NCBI RefSeq assembly: GCF_007748195.1
Contig: NZ_CP037920.1
Location: 5,919,800-5,983,799, forward strand
DNA: 64,000 nt
Reading direction: 5' to 3'
Source of the DNA: Gimesia aquarii
Lineage (GTDB): Bacteria > Planctomycetota > Planctomycetia > Planctomycetales > Planctomycetaceae
Below the pieces are notes generated by a model, which had not been told where the DNA came from, did no database searches, and worked only from the letters and a program-made list of their open reading frames with translations. Numbering within the stretch: the stretch's first letter is position 1; the number at the start of each line of letters is the position of its first letter. Shown here one piece after another: positions 1 to 10,180 of the stretch. Position numbers and translations under genes: made by a program.

Positions 1-1
1 C

Positions 2-565
2 CCCATCCCTCAGCCTAAGCTGAATCTAAAAGATTCAGAGTTGTCTAATGCGCTGGATGAATTAGCGTCAATCGGTACTAACGTCACGCTTGACAAGCAA
101 GTAAATTCCGATCTCGACCACGATCTTCAGATTCCTAATTCAACAGCCCCTGAACCTCAAGTCAAAGAGCCAGATTCAGCAGAGGCATTCAAAGCTATCC
201 CAGTCAGAGAAATTAATCATAGTGCCCTGGTTCAACAAGTTGAAGAAATCAACCCGACTCCGATGCCGGCAACACCAGTAGCTCCCGTCAACCAGTCAGC
301 AGCAATAGATCAAATCAACCCGACTGATTTAGACCATGAACACGAATTGACCAACCTGGCCAGCCTCGCACAAAAACGTGCCGCCGATATGCTGGTAGAA
401 AAAAAGAAAGCGCGGTTGAAACGTTCTGCAAAGTATGAACTACCCACGGGAACCTGGGTGATTATTCTAATCACATTTGCTGCATTGACTTTTTCAATCG
501 GTTTACTTGTAGGCAGAAATATGTCCAATGTGCTACCTGCCTCTCCAAACGCAACTCAGAATTAA
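2..565 (+). CDS. C-terminal part of a single-pass membrane protein (5' end outside the window)
   Basis: The reading frame is already open at base 2, so the gene very likely begins upstream of the window; a TTG at 41 is the only start-like codon near the edge and I do not trust it. The visible part is a Pro/Ala/Glu-rich, low-complexity segment, then a basic stretch rich in Lys and Arg, then one hydrophobic helix near the C-terminus (from GTWVIILITF to GLLVGRNM) and a short polar tail. This suggests a cytoplasmic region anchored by a C-terminal membrane segment, but no family is recognisable. It converges on the arsC-like gene with only 4 bases between the stop codons. Confidence 0.6.
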   Translation, partial: PIPQPKLNLKDSELSNALDELASIGTNVTLDKQVNSDLDHDLQIPNSTAPEPQVKEPDSAEAFKAIPVREINHSALVQQVEEINPTPMPATPVAPVNQSAAIDQINPTDLDHEHELTNLASLAQKRAADMLVEKKKARLKRSAKYELPTGTWVIILITFAALTFSIGLLVGRNMSNVLPASPNATQN

Positions 566-569
566 TACT

Positions 570-914
570 TTATAAGAGTTCGTTGACATTCTCTGGAGGC
601 CGTCCCAGTACAGCTTTTCGTCCCTTGACCACGATGGGTCGTTCAATCAATGTGGGATGCTCTACCATAACGGCAATCGCTTCTTCGCGAGACATCTCCT
701 GTTCAGCAAGATTCAGTTCGCGATAAATTTTTTCTCCTTTACGCATTAATTCTTGCGGCTCTCGATTTAACTTTTTCAATATGGAATCCAACTCTTCAGC
801 AGTCGGAGGTGATTTTAAATATTCGATGACTTGTAGTTGATTACCCGACTCTTCAATCAGAGCCAGTGCTTGACGACTCTTACTACAACGTGGGTTATGA
901 TAAATTTTGATCAT
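570..914 (-). CDS. ArsC/YfgD-family arsenate reductase-like protein
   Basis: A thioredoxin-fold protein of about 114 residues, the usual length for ArsC/YfgD proteins, which reduce arsenate using a cysteine and glutathione/glutaredoxin. The N-terminus MIKIYHNPRCSKSR carries the single catalytic Cys followed by SKSR. The C-terminal RPIVVKGRKAVLGRP matches the family's conserved arginine block. I chose the ATG at 914 because it gives the canonical N-terminus; an upstream TTG at 932 would add six residues. The start lies 20 bases inside the end of the preceding gene, suggesting translational coupling. YfgD-type relatives are not always true arsenate reductases, and no arsR or arsenite efflux gene is nearby, so the substrate is uncertain. 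Confidence 0.85.
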   Translation of the reverse strand: MIKIYHNPRCSKSRQALALIEESGNQLQVIEYLKSPPTAEELDSILKKLNREPQELMRKGEKIYRELNLAEQEMSREEAIAVMVEHPTLIERPIVVKGRKAVLGRPPENVNELL

Positions 915-2283
915 GTTTTTTGCTCTGCTCAAGTCGAGAGGAAAACTGTGCTACGACTTCAGGTAGTTGTGCATGCAACTCGTAGACATCCCATCGGTCC
1001 ATCGGCTTTTGATAAAGTTGCGTTGTCAGGTTATCACTCAACATTTCAGTCTCTCCAGAATCGAAAGACTCCCGATTAATTGCTAGTCGCAGATAATAAA
1101 AATCTGTCGAACGTAATGCAATAGCCTGATCACTGGCGGCATAAATTAAGGGCTCAGAAAAAGCCTTTCGATCAAGAATCACATCGAATAAATTATTTCC
1201 AAGGTTGGAATCTATCTCGAGTGGTTTTCCGAACCAGGATGATATTGAGACTGGAAGATCTGCTGGCTGCGAGAGAAATTGCCGTCTGTTACCTTGCTGT
1301 TCATTCTTAGAATCGTAAATAAACAAAGGTACGTGGCTTATTTCTTCAAACAGCCCCCAGTCCTCTGCTTGCCGAACTGGTCCTAGAAGTGCGTTTCCGC
1401 CCTTCGCTGCTGTCACTATCAATAGAAATGAATGTGTTTCTGCATAATCTAACATTTGATCGAGGAAACGTCCAAACCATTGATCGAGCAATGTTACATA
1501 ACCTGCATAGATGGCCCGTGCCATCTGTCGTTCATGGTCATCGAGTTCAGACCACTCTTCAGGATTGGTAAATAACTCAGCGACAACCGTGATCAATTCC
1601 AGCCAGTCCTCTGGATCAAGATCTGGTTCTGAATAATCCGACGGTTCATCTTCCTCTGATAAGCTTTGCTCAGCATGATCTCCTACAAGATTAACTTCAT
1701 CAAAATTCTCTTCTTCCGTATCTCCCTGATCGAGTACTTCATCAAGATACAACGTAGAGAAAAACTCCGGAGCTAACGGAGATAAGGGAACCCCTGTGGA
1801 CCGAATCCAAATTAATCGCTCTTGAGAATCTTCCATCCACTCTGGCAGTCGTTCGATTGCAGCTTGCATCAACTGCGCTATGGGAGTTTTGTCTTCGCTG
1901 ACTTTGAATCCATTTTTCCCAACTATTGTCTCGACTTGATCGAATTCTACAAAATAATTCTCTTGAGATCGATCAGTTGCATTGCGCCCCGTTTGACTAT
2001 CTGATTCCACTAGCAAGCTTGACTTCACACCTTTTGTCTTAAGATGTGAAACGAAAGAAGCTCTGTTTTGTTCGCCTGCTTCAAACACATCTGGAATGGT
2101 TTTCCCGGTCCACCAGGGAAACGAGTTTTGGGTGGTGCGCAAATCATTGGCAAAATGTTGATCAAAAAGAATGGAAAGTGAAGCCAACCGGTCAAAGTTT
2201 GGTGTTTCGATCCACTGATGGCCGTAGCAGCCCAGCATACAAGCTGGCAATTGTTCAAAGCTGACGATAAACGCTTTTTTCAT
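895..2283 (-). CDS. Sulfatase-fold protein, probably without sulfatase activity
   Basis: The N-terminus has the alkaline-phosphatase/sulfatase superfamily beginning, with LGCYGHQWIETPNFDRLA matching the usual GYG-x-TPNLDRLA region. Where active sulfatases carry C/S-x-P-x-R, the formylglycine site, this protein reads NDLRTTQNSFPWWTGK with no such motif. The usual leading Asp pair of the metal site is also not evident (IVSFEQLPA). The middle holds a long Glu/Asp-rich insertion around residues 190-230. No signal peptide is visible, unlike most planctomycete sulfatases. The start at 2283 (MKKAFIVSF) fits the family; an ATG at 2304 overlapping the upstream stop as ATGA is an alternative. Most likely a degenerate, cytoplasmic member with a binding or regulatory role, or a different hydrolase of the superfamily. 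Confidence 0.7.
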   Translation of the reverse strand: MKKAFIVSFEQLPACMLGCYGHQWIETPNFDRLASLSILFDQHFANDLRTTQNSFPWWTGKTIPDVFEAGEQNRASFVSHLKTKGVKSSLLVESDSQTGRNATDRSQENYFVEFDQVETIVGKNGFKVSEDKTPIAQLMQAAIERLPEWMEDSQERLIWIRSTGVPLSPLAPEFFSTLYLDEVLDQGDTEEENFDEVNLVGDHAEQSLSEEDEPSDYSEPDLDPEDWLELITVVAELFTNPEEWSELDDHERQMARAIYAGYVTLLDQWFGRFLDQMLDYAETHSFLLIVTAAKGGNALLGPVRQAEDWGLFEEISHVPLFIYDSKNEQQGNRRQFLSQPADLPVSISSWFGKPLEIDSNLGNNLFDVILDRKAFSEPLIYAASDQAIALRSTDFYYLRLAINRESFDSGETEMLSDNLTTQLYQKPMDRWDVYELHAQLPEVVAQFSSRLEQSKKHDQNLS

Positions 2284-2303
2284 ATCACTATATGTACCTG
2301 TCA

Positions 2304-3134
2304 TCAACTCAGGGAGTCAAACCAAGCCTTACACCGCACAGCATATGCACGTGCGTCGGCGGCGGTCACAATGCCCTCTGCCTGATGAACTGTAAAAAAG
2401 CGATGATAGTCGACTGCTTTTAATCCGGACATCATGTACTTGAAGTCAATTCCTCGCCCGCTTTCATCCCAATAAGGTAATAATTGAAAAGGGCGATCCC
2501 CCAGACACCAGGTTTCAAGATGATCAGGACCATCCGTTGTGATCACTAAGTTCTGAACATAAACATTCATGAGCCAGGGCAGAATTTTTTTGAGTGTTGT
2601 CTCCCCGTACTCTTGACCACACATCAGTAAACTTGCCGGTTCATAAATCAGACCAAAATTGGGACGATCAATTTGATTCAGAATGACAACAGACTTTTCT
2701 ACTTCCTCAAAGAGACAAGCTGGGTGGAACTGATGTACCAGTTGCATACCTCGTTCCGCAGCAAGATCGGCAGCTCGTTGTGCATGGAGAATGTCTGCTT
2801 CAGATTTCAAACAGACTCGAATCATTTTACATCCCAGCGTCTCGGCCACATTCAAACTGGGTTCGATATCTTTTAGTGCTTCAGGTGCCTGATCGTTATT
2901 TTGTGGAATATTAAAATCAGCTGTAACCATTGAAACGACTAGACCTACCCGATCCACTATGGACCGAATCTGATCCAGCTCTGACTGCGAACTCTGAGTA
3001 CCTACCACACTGGCACGCATACAGAGTGCAGAATAACCAGACTCAACAGCGATATCCGCTAATTCTGTAAATGAAATATTTAACTTTGTCTTGCAAGCAG
3101 CTTCAGCAATTCTCACTGAAAGTGAAAGCTTCAT
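2304..3134 (-). CDS. Sugar phosphate isomerase/epimerase-like TIM-barrel protein
   Basis: A 276-residue protein of the xylose-isomerase-like/AP-endonuclease-2 TIM-barrel superfamily. Supporting features are the strand-like segments MVTADFNIP, MIRVCLKSE, MQLVHQFHP and NFGLIYEPAS, whose acidic and His residues are those that bind a divalent metal in this fold. Such proteins isomerise, epimerise or dehydrate sugars and inositols; the substrate cannot be read from sequence. The ATG at 3134 is preceded by AAAGG at a suitable distance. It is followed by the sulfatase-fold gene and the ArsC-like gene in what looks like one leftward operon. Confidence 0.75.
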   Translation of the reverse strand: MKLSLSVRIAEAACKTKLNISFTELADIAVESGYSALCMRASVVGTQSSQSELDQIRSIVDRVGLVVSMVTADFNIPQNNDQAPEALKDIEPSLNVAETLGCKMIRVCLKSEADILHAQRAADLAAERGMQLVHQFHPACLFEEVEKSVVILNQIDRPNFGLIYEPASLLMCGQEYGETTLKKILPWLMNVYVQNLVITTDGPDHLETWCLGDRPFQLLPYWDESGRGIDFKYMMSGLKAVDYHRFFTVHQAEGIVTAADARAYAVRCKAWFDSLS

Positions 3135-3174
3135 CTTTTACCTTTCAACCAACCATAGAGTGCAATCTCAAACA

Positions 3175-4710
3175 TTAATTTGAGGGAGTTATCGTTCTGC
3201 GATAAAAAACAGGAACCGGTAAGTTACCCTCGGCCCATTCTTTTGCAGTTTTACTGTTCGTATAAGCAGATTCCACCTCAACATGGTATGTTTTCCAATT
3301 GCCTCCTAAACCGCCCTGCATCAATTGCTTAGCATTCTGTGGCTTCAGCTTAATTTTCTTACGAATTCCGACATTAGGCAAGTACCACTCAGCATAAGTA
3401 CCAGCATTTGTCTGCACTGTGACATGAAAGGTCATGGGACGAAAGGGAGAAATGTTCTGCAGCCAACCTTCTATTCGCGGAGGAGCAAGCCGAGAGTATG
3501 ATGTCGCCTTCATTTTCACGATGGCCATCTCCTGCTTATGTTTTTCCAGATGAACGGTTCTGTCGTCTAAGGGAGGGAGCTTCAGCTTCTGCTTTAGAAT
3601 CGATTGCACTAATTCGACTTTAAATTTAAGTTGCAAAGACTCCGGGCGGACTTTCATAATTTCAACAAACTCTTCGTATTGTTGCTTTGGCGATGACACT
3701 TCGAAAGGTTCTTTCGCTGAAAGATTCTGCACGTAAGTGAGATACTCCTTCGGATACTGGTTGACCAACATCCAATGCAGACCCCAGGCATGCACATAAG
3801 CATCGCCTGATAAAATGCTACCGCGAAATACTCCATTGAGGGCAACCACTTCTCCCCAATTCAACAATTTTGCGACGCCTGACATCAGAGCATAATGTGA
3901 ATTAATTCGCTCGGGACTTACATTGATTCGATCCCCTTTACCTTCAAATCCGGTTGCAATCCCCTCCATAAACCAGGTTGGAATCGGCGCAAATCGCTTC
4001 ACAACACCTCGATTGGATGTCTGTAAATGAATGGCTTCATGTAAAGGAGTTTCAAAAGAACTACATTCACTCATTCGAAGAATCAAATTGTTAGAAACGC
4101 TTGAATAATAGGCTAATACATTCTTGACACCAGCCCCAAGTGAAGTTGTTTCTTTAGCATAAGCTTCAAAATCATCATCTGATTCGAAGATGAGCATTGC
4201 CATTGGAAATTCATAATCAGTTAATTCGATGCCCATTTTTTTACTATAAGTTTCGAAGATGACTTCCACATTTTTTAAGAATCGCCCTGCTTTCTCCAGA
4301 AACGTTTTTACGCGGAGTTCTGTCCTGTCAGACCCATCCAATGGTGCAGCCAGTACAACCCCCACAAGGAATGGGCTCTGCAAATGAAATCGAAATTTTT
4401 CAGTACCAAATTTCTTTGATAACTCCTCAGACATCTCTTTCACTGTCAGAGGCCTGGGGGCTTCTTTCAGCATGCGTTTTTTGATTTTTCCCTGTGGAAC
4501 AAGACGGATAGACCCATCGGGTAGTATTAAAGCATGCAGCATCTCTCCCCGTCTCTTTCCAGATCCATAGAGCATTGCCTCAACGGTGACTGACTGGCCA
4601 GATTCATCTACATAGGTAAAGAGATCTGCCTGAAGATTCTGACTATAGAGATTGTACGAAGACACAAAAATGAAGAGGCTCAGGATATGTTTGAAAACAC
4701 GATTCAACAT
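3175..4710 (-). CDS. Secreted DUF1570-like protein with an HExxH metallopeptidase motif
   Basis: A 511-residue protein with an N-terminal signal peptide (hydrophobic ILSLFIFVSSYNLYSQ). In the middle, FETPLHEAIHLQ provides an HExxH zinc motif. About 27 residues later WFMEGIATGFE gives the downstream acidic residue expected in gluzincin peptidases. This arrangement is typical of DUF1570 proteins, which are frequent in planctomycetes. The C-terminal third has a beta-rich look. It is probably an exported metallopeptidase, or a peptidase-like protein whose activity has not been shown. The gene is 40 bases upstream of the isomerase gene on the same strand and may share its transcript. Confidence 0.7.
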   Translation of the reverse strand: MLNRVFKHILSLFIFVSSYNLYSQNLQADLFTYVDESGQSVTVEAMLYGSGKRRGEMLHALILPDGSIRLVPQGKIKKRMLKEAPRPLTVKEMSEELSKKFGTEKFRFHLQSPFLVGVVLAAPLDGSDRTELRVKTFLEKAGRFLKNVEVIFETYSKKMGIELTDYEFPMAMLIFESDDDFEAYAKETTSLGAGVKNVLAYYSSVSNNLILRMSECSSFETPLHEAIHLQTSNRGVVKRFAPIPTWFMEGIATGFEGKGDRINVSPERINSHYALMSGVAKLLNWGEVVALNGVFRGSILSGDAYVHAWGLHWMLVNQYPKEYLTYVQNLSAKEPFEVSSPKQQYEEFVEIMKVRPESLQLKFKVELVQSILKQKLKLPPLDDRTVHLEKHKQEMAIVKMKATSYSRLAPPRIEGWLQNISPFRPMTFHVTVQTNAGTYAEWYLPNVGIRKKIKLKPQNAKQLMQGGLGGNWKTYHVEVESAYTNSKTAKEWAEGNLPVPVFYRRTITPSN

Positions 4711-5174
4711 GTATTTACCTTATCGCGTCAGGAACGCTTTGACCGTTTTTATATGATTGAATATTTAAGCTGGGGATTTAGATCGAAGATTTAACGTTCA
4801 ATCTGAGCTGTTCAGCACTTAAACATTTCCTACTTACTATGTTGAAAGAGACGATAAACAGAATCATTACTAACAAAGACCGGCTCAATTTCGTATTAGC
4901 TATGACTATGGATTTAAGTTCATCAAATCATTTCGTGTTTTTTAGTAGAAAATAAAAAAACACTTCACATGCTTACATGAACTCGTTCAGTCCATCATAA
5001 TCAATCATTCGTCAATTCCAAACCTTCCGCCGCAAATCTGTTTTTATCTCCGACTTAGAGTGTTAATTATGTAAGCAATACCATTTACGACGATTTCAAC
5101 ATATAATTATATACGAACCAGATTTTAAACGATTCCCATGCAAACTCTTCATCTCGCACATAGTTTCAGCGATA
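4711..5174. other. Intergenic region between divergent operons
   Basis: A 464-base AT-rich gap between the leftward DUF1570-like gene and the rightward BatA operon. It must contain promoters for both, but I see no convincing -35/-10 pair, no strong palindrome and no plausible small gene. Confidence 0.5.
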
Positions 5175-7445
5175 ATGACATTTGATTTCCTCAATCCGAT
5201 GATGCTGCTAGGCCTGTTGGGCATTGCGTTACCCATCTTAGTACATTTACTAAGCCGTAAACGCTATGACGTTGTTCAGTGGGGCGCTATGCAATTTCTG
5301 CAATTGGGACGGCGCACCAGACGTAAAATCCGGCTGGAAGGTTGGCTGCTACTAGCAATTCGCATGCTGCTCATTGCACTCATCGCATTGGCATTGGCCC
5401 GTCCCTGGGTTTCTGGCGGCTTTTTATCAAAATATATTTCGACACAATCTCGCGATGTCGTCTTCATCATTGACGGCTCTTACAGCATGGGGTGGGAGGG
5501 TGAGGCAACAACTCCTCATTCTGCTGCAATACAGTGGGTTCACCGCTTTATGGAAGAATTGAATCCTGGCGATACGGTTTCCATCATCGATGCCCGCAAT
5601 CAACCACGGCTGGTAACGGAGTCACCTACACATCAGTTTGCAGCAGTACGAGAAAAATTAAATCATCTCCCCCCGCCTTCCGGCGCATCGAATCTGGCAA
5701 ATTCGATTTCCAAAGCCATTCAAACTCTAAGTACAACAACTAACCTGGAACGGGAAATCATCATTCTGACGGATGATCAAGCACTATGCTGGACTCCAGA
5801 AGATCCGATCCTCTGGGAACAGGTGCAGGATCTACTGCAGCAATCAGCAATTCCGATTGACCTGTGGGCCACAAATGTTTCCGGGGAAAGAAATCAGGGA
5901 TTACAATCAAATTTACGAGTAGGACAACTGGCTGTCTCACGCGAAGTCTGTGTCAAAAACCTCCCTGTAAAAATTTCGACGACCATTCGTTATGATGGGC
6001 CGGAGCCTACTCTGATCTGTCCGGTGTATTTCGAGGTAAATGGACAGCGTATCAAAGAAAAAACCCAATCTGTGAAAATCGAAAATCACGGAGAAGCAGC
6101 TATTGAATTCCAACATCGATTCGAGAATGAAGGTACTCATGTGGTAAGCGTCGTACTCGATTCGGATCAGCTACCGGGTGATGATCGATCTGATGCCGCA
6201 TTACACGTCACTAGCGCGCTACCTGTTCTGCTGGTTGATGGGACCCCCAACTTTGATGCAACAAGAAGCGAAGTTTTTTTCGCCAATTTAGCATTAATGG
6301 CTCCCACTAATCGTACCCCCTGGATCCAGACAACCATTATCGAAAAAGAACAGCTAACAAGCGAGATCCTAAAAAACCAGGCTGTTGTCATTCTGGCAAA
6401 TGTTGATGCACTCACGGAAGTCCAAGCAGGAGCGTTGATTGATTTTGTCAATCACCAAGGTGGGGGAGTGATGATCACGTTGGGCGATCAAATTGATGTT
6501 GAACAATATCAGAAGTTATTGTTCCATCCTGAGGGCTTAATCCCTCTCAAATTAAAGACCCGTGAAACGAGTAGCGGTGTCGAATTCGGAAATCTGACCC
6601 AAATTAAGTCAAATAGTTTACAGACACCCTGGTTGACACGATTTCGTGGAGAATATGCAAACGGACTCACCTCAGCCCGCTATAATCAGTGGTGGGATGT
6701 TTCGATTGCAAATAAAAAACCTCTGCCAGATGATAAGACAGAATCAGAGACGAAACTTCAAACGGCTCCCATTGAAATTGCCCAGCTCTCTAATGACAAA
6801 CCACTGATGCTCTTGATGAATCATCAACGCGGCCGCGTGCTCTTAATGACATCATCGCTCGATGCAGATTGGAATAATTTACCTGCCAAACCTGATTACG
6901 TCCCCTTCTTACATGAAGCAGTTTTTGAACTTTCATCCGGCCGTGTGTTTCGCAATATCAATACTGACGAACCGATTGTCGTAGGAGTGCCAGCCAAAAC
7001 AACCATTGATGAATTAGAATTCCTGGATCCCAATAGTGAACCTGCGACAGGAACGATCGACGAATCTACTAATGGCTCAACCTTTCATTGTTCACAAACA
7101 TCGTTGCCCGGCATTTATGCTTTGAATCCGAAACCTGGTTTTAAGACAGAACTCAAGCCAGACCGCTTTGTCGTCAATTTTGACCGCAGTGAATCAAATT
7201 TGACTCCGCTCTCTGAAGAACAACAGAAAACCCTGACTGATGAATACAAACTAACATTTTTTAAAACACTGGATGAACTGAAACAGGCTATGTTTTCCGA
7301 CGTCTCGGAAACGGAGTTCTGGAGAGTTCTCTTATTGTTCTTTCTGCTTTTAATGATCGGAGAGTTATTTCTCACCCGGCGACTTGTACAAGGTGGCCAT
7401 AGTGCGCTCCCTGATGGTTTAGAACAATCAAACAATACACTGTAG
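5175..7445 (+). CDS. BatA/VWA-domain membrane protein
   Basis: A 756-residue inner-membrane protein. The N-terminus (FLNPMMLLGLLGIALPILVHLLSRKR) is the BatA signature, a first membrane helix followed by the basic VVQWGAMQFL segment. A second helix lies near residues 58-78. A von Willebrand A domain starts near residue 95, with the metal-binding DGSYSM as the DxSxS MIDAS motif. A long extracytoplasmic region follows, and the last helix is near residue 720 (VLLLFFLLLMIGELFLTRR). In other bacteria Bat proteins sit with MoxR ATPases and DUF58 proteins; neither is in the window. First gene of a rightward operon, 16 bases before the next. Its role is probably cell-envelope maintenance, but its partner is unknown. 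Confidence 0.82.
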   Translation: MTFDFLNPMMLLGLLGIALPILVHLLSRKRYDVVQWGAMQFLQLGRRTRRKIRLEGWLLLAIRMLLIALIALALARPWVSGGFLSKYISTQSRDVVFIIDGSYSMGWEGEATTPHSAAIQWVHRFMEELNPGDTVSIIDARNQPRLVTESPTHQFAAVREKLNHLPPPSGASNLANSISKAIQTLSTTTNLEREIIILTDDQALCWTPEDPILWEQVQDLLQQSAIPIDLWATNVSGERNQGLQSNLRVGQLAVSREVCVKNLPVKISTTIRYDGPEPTLICPVYFEVNGQRIKEKTQSVKIENHGEAAIEFQHRFENEGTHVVSVVLDSDQLPGDDRSDAALHVTSALPVLLVDGTPNFDATRSEVFFANLALMAPTNRTPWIQTTIIEKEQLTSEILKNQAVVILANVDALTEVQAGALIDFVNHQGGGVMITLGDQIDVEQYQKLLFHPEGLIPLKLKTRETSSGVEFGNLTQIKSNSLQTPWLTRFRGEYANGLTSARYNQWWDVSIANKKPLPDDKTESETKLQTAPIEIAQLSNDKPLMLLMNHQRGRVLLMTSSLDADWNNLPAKPDYVPFLHEAVFELSSGRVFRNINTDEPIVVGVPAKTTIDELEFLDPNSEPATGTIDESTNGSTFHCSQTSLPGIYALNPKPGFKTELKPDRFVVNFDRSESNLTPLSEEQQKTLTDEYKLTFFKTLDELKQAMFSDVSETEFWRVLLLFFLLLMIGELFLTRRLVQGGHSALPDGLEQSNNTL

Positions 7446-7461
7446 TAAGACCTCTACTAAT

Positions 7462-10011
7462 ATGAGTGAACGGCACTTTCAGTTTAATGGATTTGAATTA
7501 AGCGGGTGGACTATCGTCGGAGTCTGCGCTGTAATTCTGGCGATCTTCACCATCGTTCTGCTGTTTCGTTATGAGCGTCGTTTAGTCTCCCACTCAGTTG
7601 GAAATACGCTTATCGCTCTCAGAGTGGTCGCACTTGTATTAATCTTGTTCACGTTTCTGGAGCCCGTTCTTACCTGGTCTTTCAATACCGAAAAGACGGG
7701 ACGGCTCATCGTAGCCCTTGATGTCTCTGACAGTATGAATACCCAGGATCGACACGCTACTGATCTGGAAAAACTGCGATTGGCGCGTGCTCTGAAAATG
7801 ATCGGCAACAAAAAAGTTGATAGTCGGCTTGATCGCTGGGAAGCCGCTTACGCTGCGAATAAGGAACCAGAATGGGTTGACGAAAATGAAACCGCCAATC
7901 CCGAAAAGAAGGCGCAATTAGCCAGTAGTCGCAAAAGCAACCTTCAATCCATTTTTGAAGAACTTGATCAACTCTCCCGTAAGGAAGTTGCGCAAAAATT
8001 GCTCTTGAATCCCGCGAATCCCATTCTGGAGAAATTGCAAGAGCGAGGACAAGTTGATCTGGTCCTCTTTGCAGGTGATGCCATTTCTACAGAAAAGGAA
8101 ATCTTGAATACCACACTGACTGATGTGCCTGACCAGGTCCACATGGAACTATCGAATCTCTCGCAAGCGCTCAAATCTGCCCCGAGTAATTCAGATACAG
8201 GTGCTGCCCCCATCTCCAGTTATATTCTGCTGACCGATGGACGAGATAACAGCCAGCTTGATCCTGTTTCTACGGCAGAACAACTGGGGCAGATGCAGAT
8301 CCCCGTTTATCCGGTTGTACTCGGGTCAGCATATCAACCAAAAGATATTTCTGTTTCCGCACTCGATTTTCCTCAGACTGCGTTTAAAGATGATCGACCA
8401 TTATTAAAAGCTCGTATTGGCACAAATGGGTACGAAGGCAAAGACGTCCGTGTCATCTTGAAACAAAATGATCGTGAGCTTGACGTAAGAAATTTCACCG
8501 CTCGGGGCAAGAGCAAAACTCTTGAATTTGAATTGAAGGCAGACAAACTTGGAAGACAGGAATTTACGCTGCAAACAGATATCTTGCCGGGAGAAACTCG
8601 TGACGATAATAATGAAAAAAACTTTGCCATTAATATCGTTGATGATAAGTCCCATGTCTTGCTGGTTGATGAGACGGCTCGCTGGGAATTTCGTTTCTTG
8701 CATAATGCTTTGCAGCGTGATAAGCGAATCGATCTGGAACAGGTTCTATTCGAGCAACCTTATCTAGGACTCTTACCAAAACCGTTCTTTCCAAATCAAT
8801 TATCAACAAAAAAACCTCCTGAAAACGAACCACCAAACCAGGATAAAAGTTCAAATCCGTTTGGTGAAAAGGATTTGATTATCATTGGAGATGTTTCACC
8901 CAATCATCTCAAAGAGGAGAATTGGAATCATATCAAAAAATTTGTCGCAGAACAGGGAGGCACTCTGGTGCTACTGGCAGGGAAAAAATATCTTCCCTTA
9001 GCACATCGCTCTGAAATTCTGGAAGAATTACTACCACTCGATAAAATGAAAATGGTGAACTGGAATCAGGCGAATTTCAAAGTACCTCCTGCGGAACGAG
9101 GTATGCGTCTCAGACTCACTCCAGAAGGAGAAAAAGAGTCACTGTTCCAGTTTGATGTGACTCCGGAATTCAACCGTGAGATCTGGGATCAACTACCAGG
9201 ACACCTCTGGTTCATCCAGGGAGATCAAAAACCAGGAACAACAGTCTTAGCCTACGGCGTCTCTCCATTCAACGCTCCCCTGGACGAAAGCAAAGATGGC
9301 GTCATCATTCATCGTCATTATGGAGCCGGTCAAGTGATCTGGATTGGCATCGATAGTACTTGGCGCTGGCGGTTTCGTGTAGGCGACCGCTATCACCATC
9401 GCTTCTGGGGACAATTAGCACGCTGGGCTGCGCGTAACAAAGCAGCCGCAGGTAATGAATTTGTCAAATTCAGTTTGAGTAAAACAGATATCTATGCCGG
9501 CGAAATCTCGACCGCCACCGCGCGTTGGACGCAGGCGTATCTTGATCAATTCCCGGATGTGAAATCTACCGTTGCGATTTACAAAACCACAAACCCGGAA
9601 AAAGTCATTAATTCATTCGAATTAATCAGACAAAAGAACCAGCCACTCATTCATGAAGCCAACATTCCACCGCTTCCGGCGGGTGAATATGAACTCAAAC
9701 TAATGACCTCCACTGAAGTAACCCAAGGAAAGGAAATCACAACTCCTTTGTTTGTTCATGAAATTAAAACGATTGAGTTGGGTAATTTGACTTCGAACCC
9801 GCAATTACTTACAGAAATCGCTGAGTCCAGTGGAGGGCAATTACTGACTCCCCAGACCATGGACCAACTCTTGGAATTATTGCCCTCATTAAGCCAGGAA
9901 ACGACGAATCAGGACGAAATATCGCTTTGGGATCACTGGTTTATTCTCGTTTTGATCATGGGTATTCTCACCGTGGAATGGGCCATTCGCAAATTGAATG
10001 GTTTGCCTTGA
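7462..10011 (+). CDS. Large membrane protein with VWA-like and GATase-like regions
   Basis: An 849-residue protein with two N-terminal membrane helices (about residues 14-36 and 47-68), then a VWA-type segment with DVSDSM (DxSxS metal site) and YILLTDGRDN. The C-terminal half has the layout of the glutamine-amidotransferase-like domain found in planctomycete VWA proteins (HVLLVDETARWEFRFLHNAL, LIIIGDVSPN). A final membrane helix is WFILVLIMGILTVEWAI. It lies 16 bases after the BatA gene and shares its architecture, so the two probably form one membrane complex. The amidotransferase-like part shows no clear catalytic Cys-His-Glu triad, so enzymatic activity is not supported. Confidence 0.75.
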   Translation: MSERHFQFNGFELSGWTIVGVCAVILAIFTIVLLFRYERRLVSHSVGNTLIALRVVALVLILFTFLEPVLTWSFNTEKTGRLIVALDVSDSMNTQDRHATDLEKLRLARALKMIGNKKVDSRLDRWEAAYAANKEPEWVDENETANPEKKAQLASSRKSNLQSIFEELDQLSRKEVAQKLLLNPANPILEKLQERGQVDLVLFAGDAISTEKEILNTTLTDVPDQVHMELSNLSQALKSAPSNSDTGAAPISSYILLTDGRDNSQLDPVSTAEQLGQMQIPVYPVVLGSAYQPKDISVSALDFPQTAFKDDRPLLKARIGTNGYEGKDVRVILKQNDRELDVRNFTARGKSKTLEFELKADKLGRQEFTLQTDILPGETRDDNNEKNFAINIVDDKSHVLLVDETARWEFRFLHNALQRDKRIDLEQVLFEQPYLGLLPKPFFPNQLSTKKPPENEPPNQDKSSNPFGEKDLIIIGDVSPNHLKEENWNHIKKFVAEQGGTLVLLAGKKYLPLAHRSEILEELLPLDKMKMVNWNQANFKVPPAERGMRLRLTPEGEKESLFQFDVTPEFNREIWDQLPGHLWFIQGDQKPGTTVLAYGVSPFNAPLDESKDGVIIHRHYGAGQVIWIGIDSTWRWRFRVGDRYHHRFWGQLARWAARNKAAAGNEFVKFSLSKTDIYAGEISTATARWTQAYLDQFPDVKSTVAIYKTTNPEKVINSFELIRQKNQPLIHEANIPPLPAGEYELKLMTSTEVTQGKEITTPLFVHEIKTIELGNLTSNPQLLTEIAESSGGQLLTPQTMDQLLELLPSLSQETTNQDEISLWDHWFILVLIMGILTVEWAIRKLNGLP

Positions 10012-10180
10012 AAAGATTTTGGGCTGTAAACCATTTTTTCATCACTATTTACCACCAAATTTTGTTACAATATCGGGGTATCTGGTCTGCGAAGTCATTC
10101 TGATGATACAATAGCTAGAGGTACAGGCTCAATAATTTGCAGCTTTCAATTTGAATAACCACTTCCCGCAGAGATCAACT

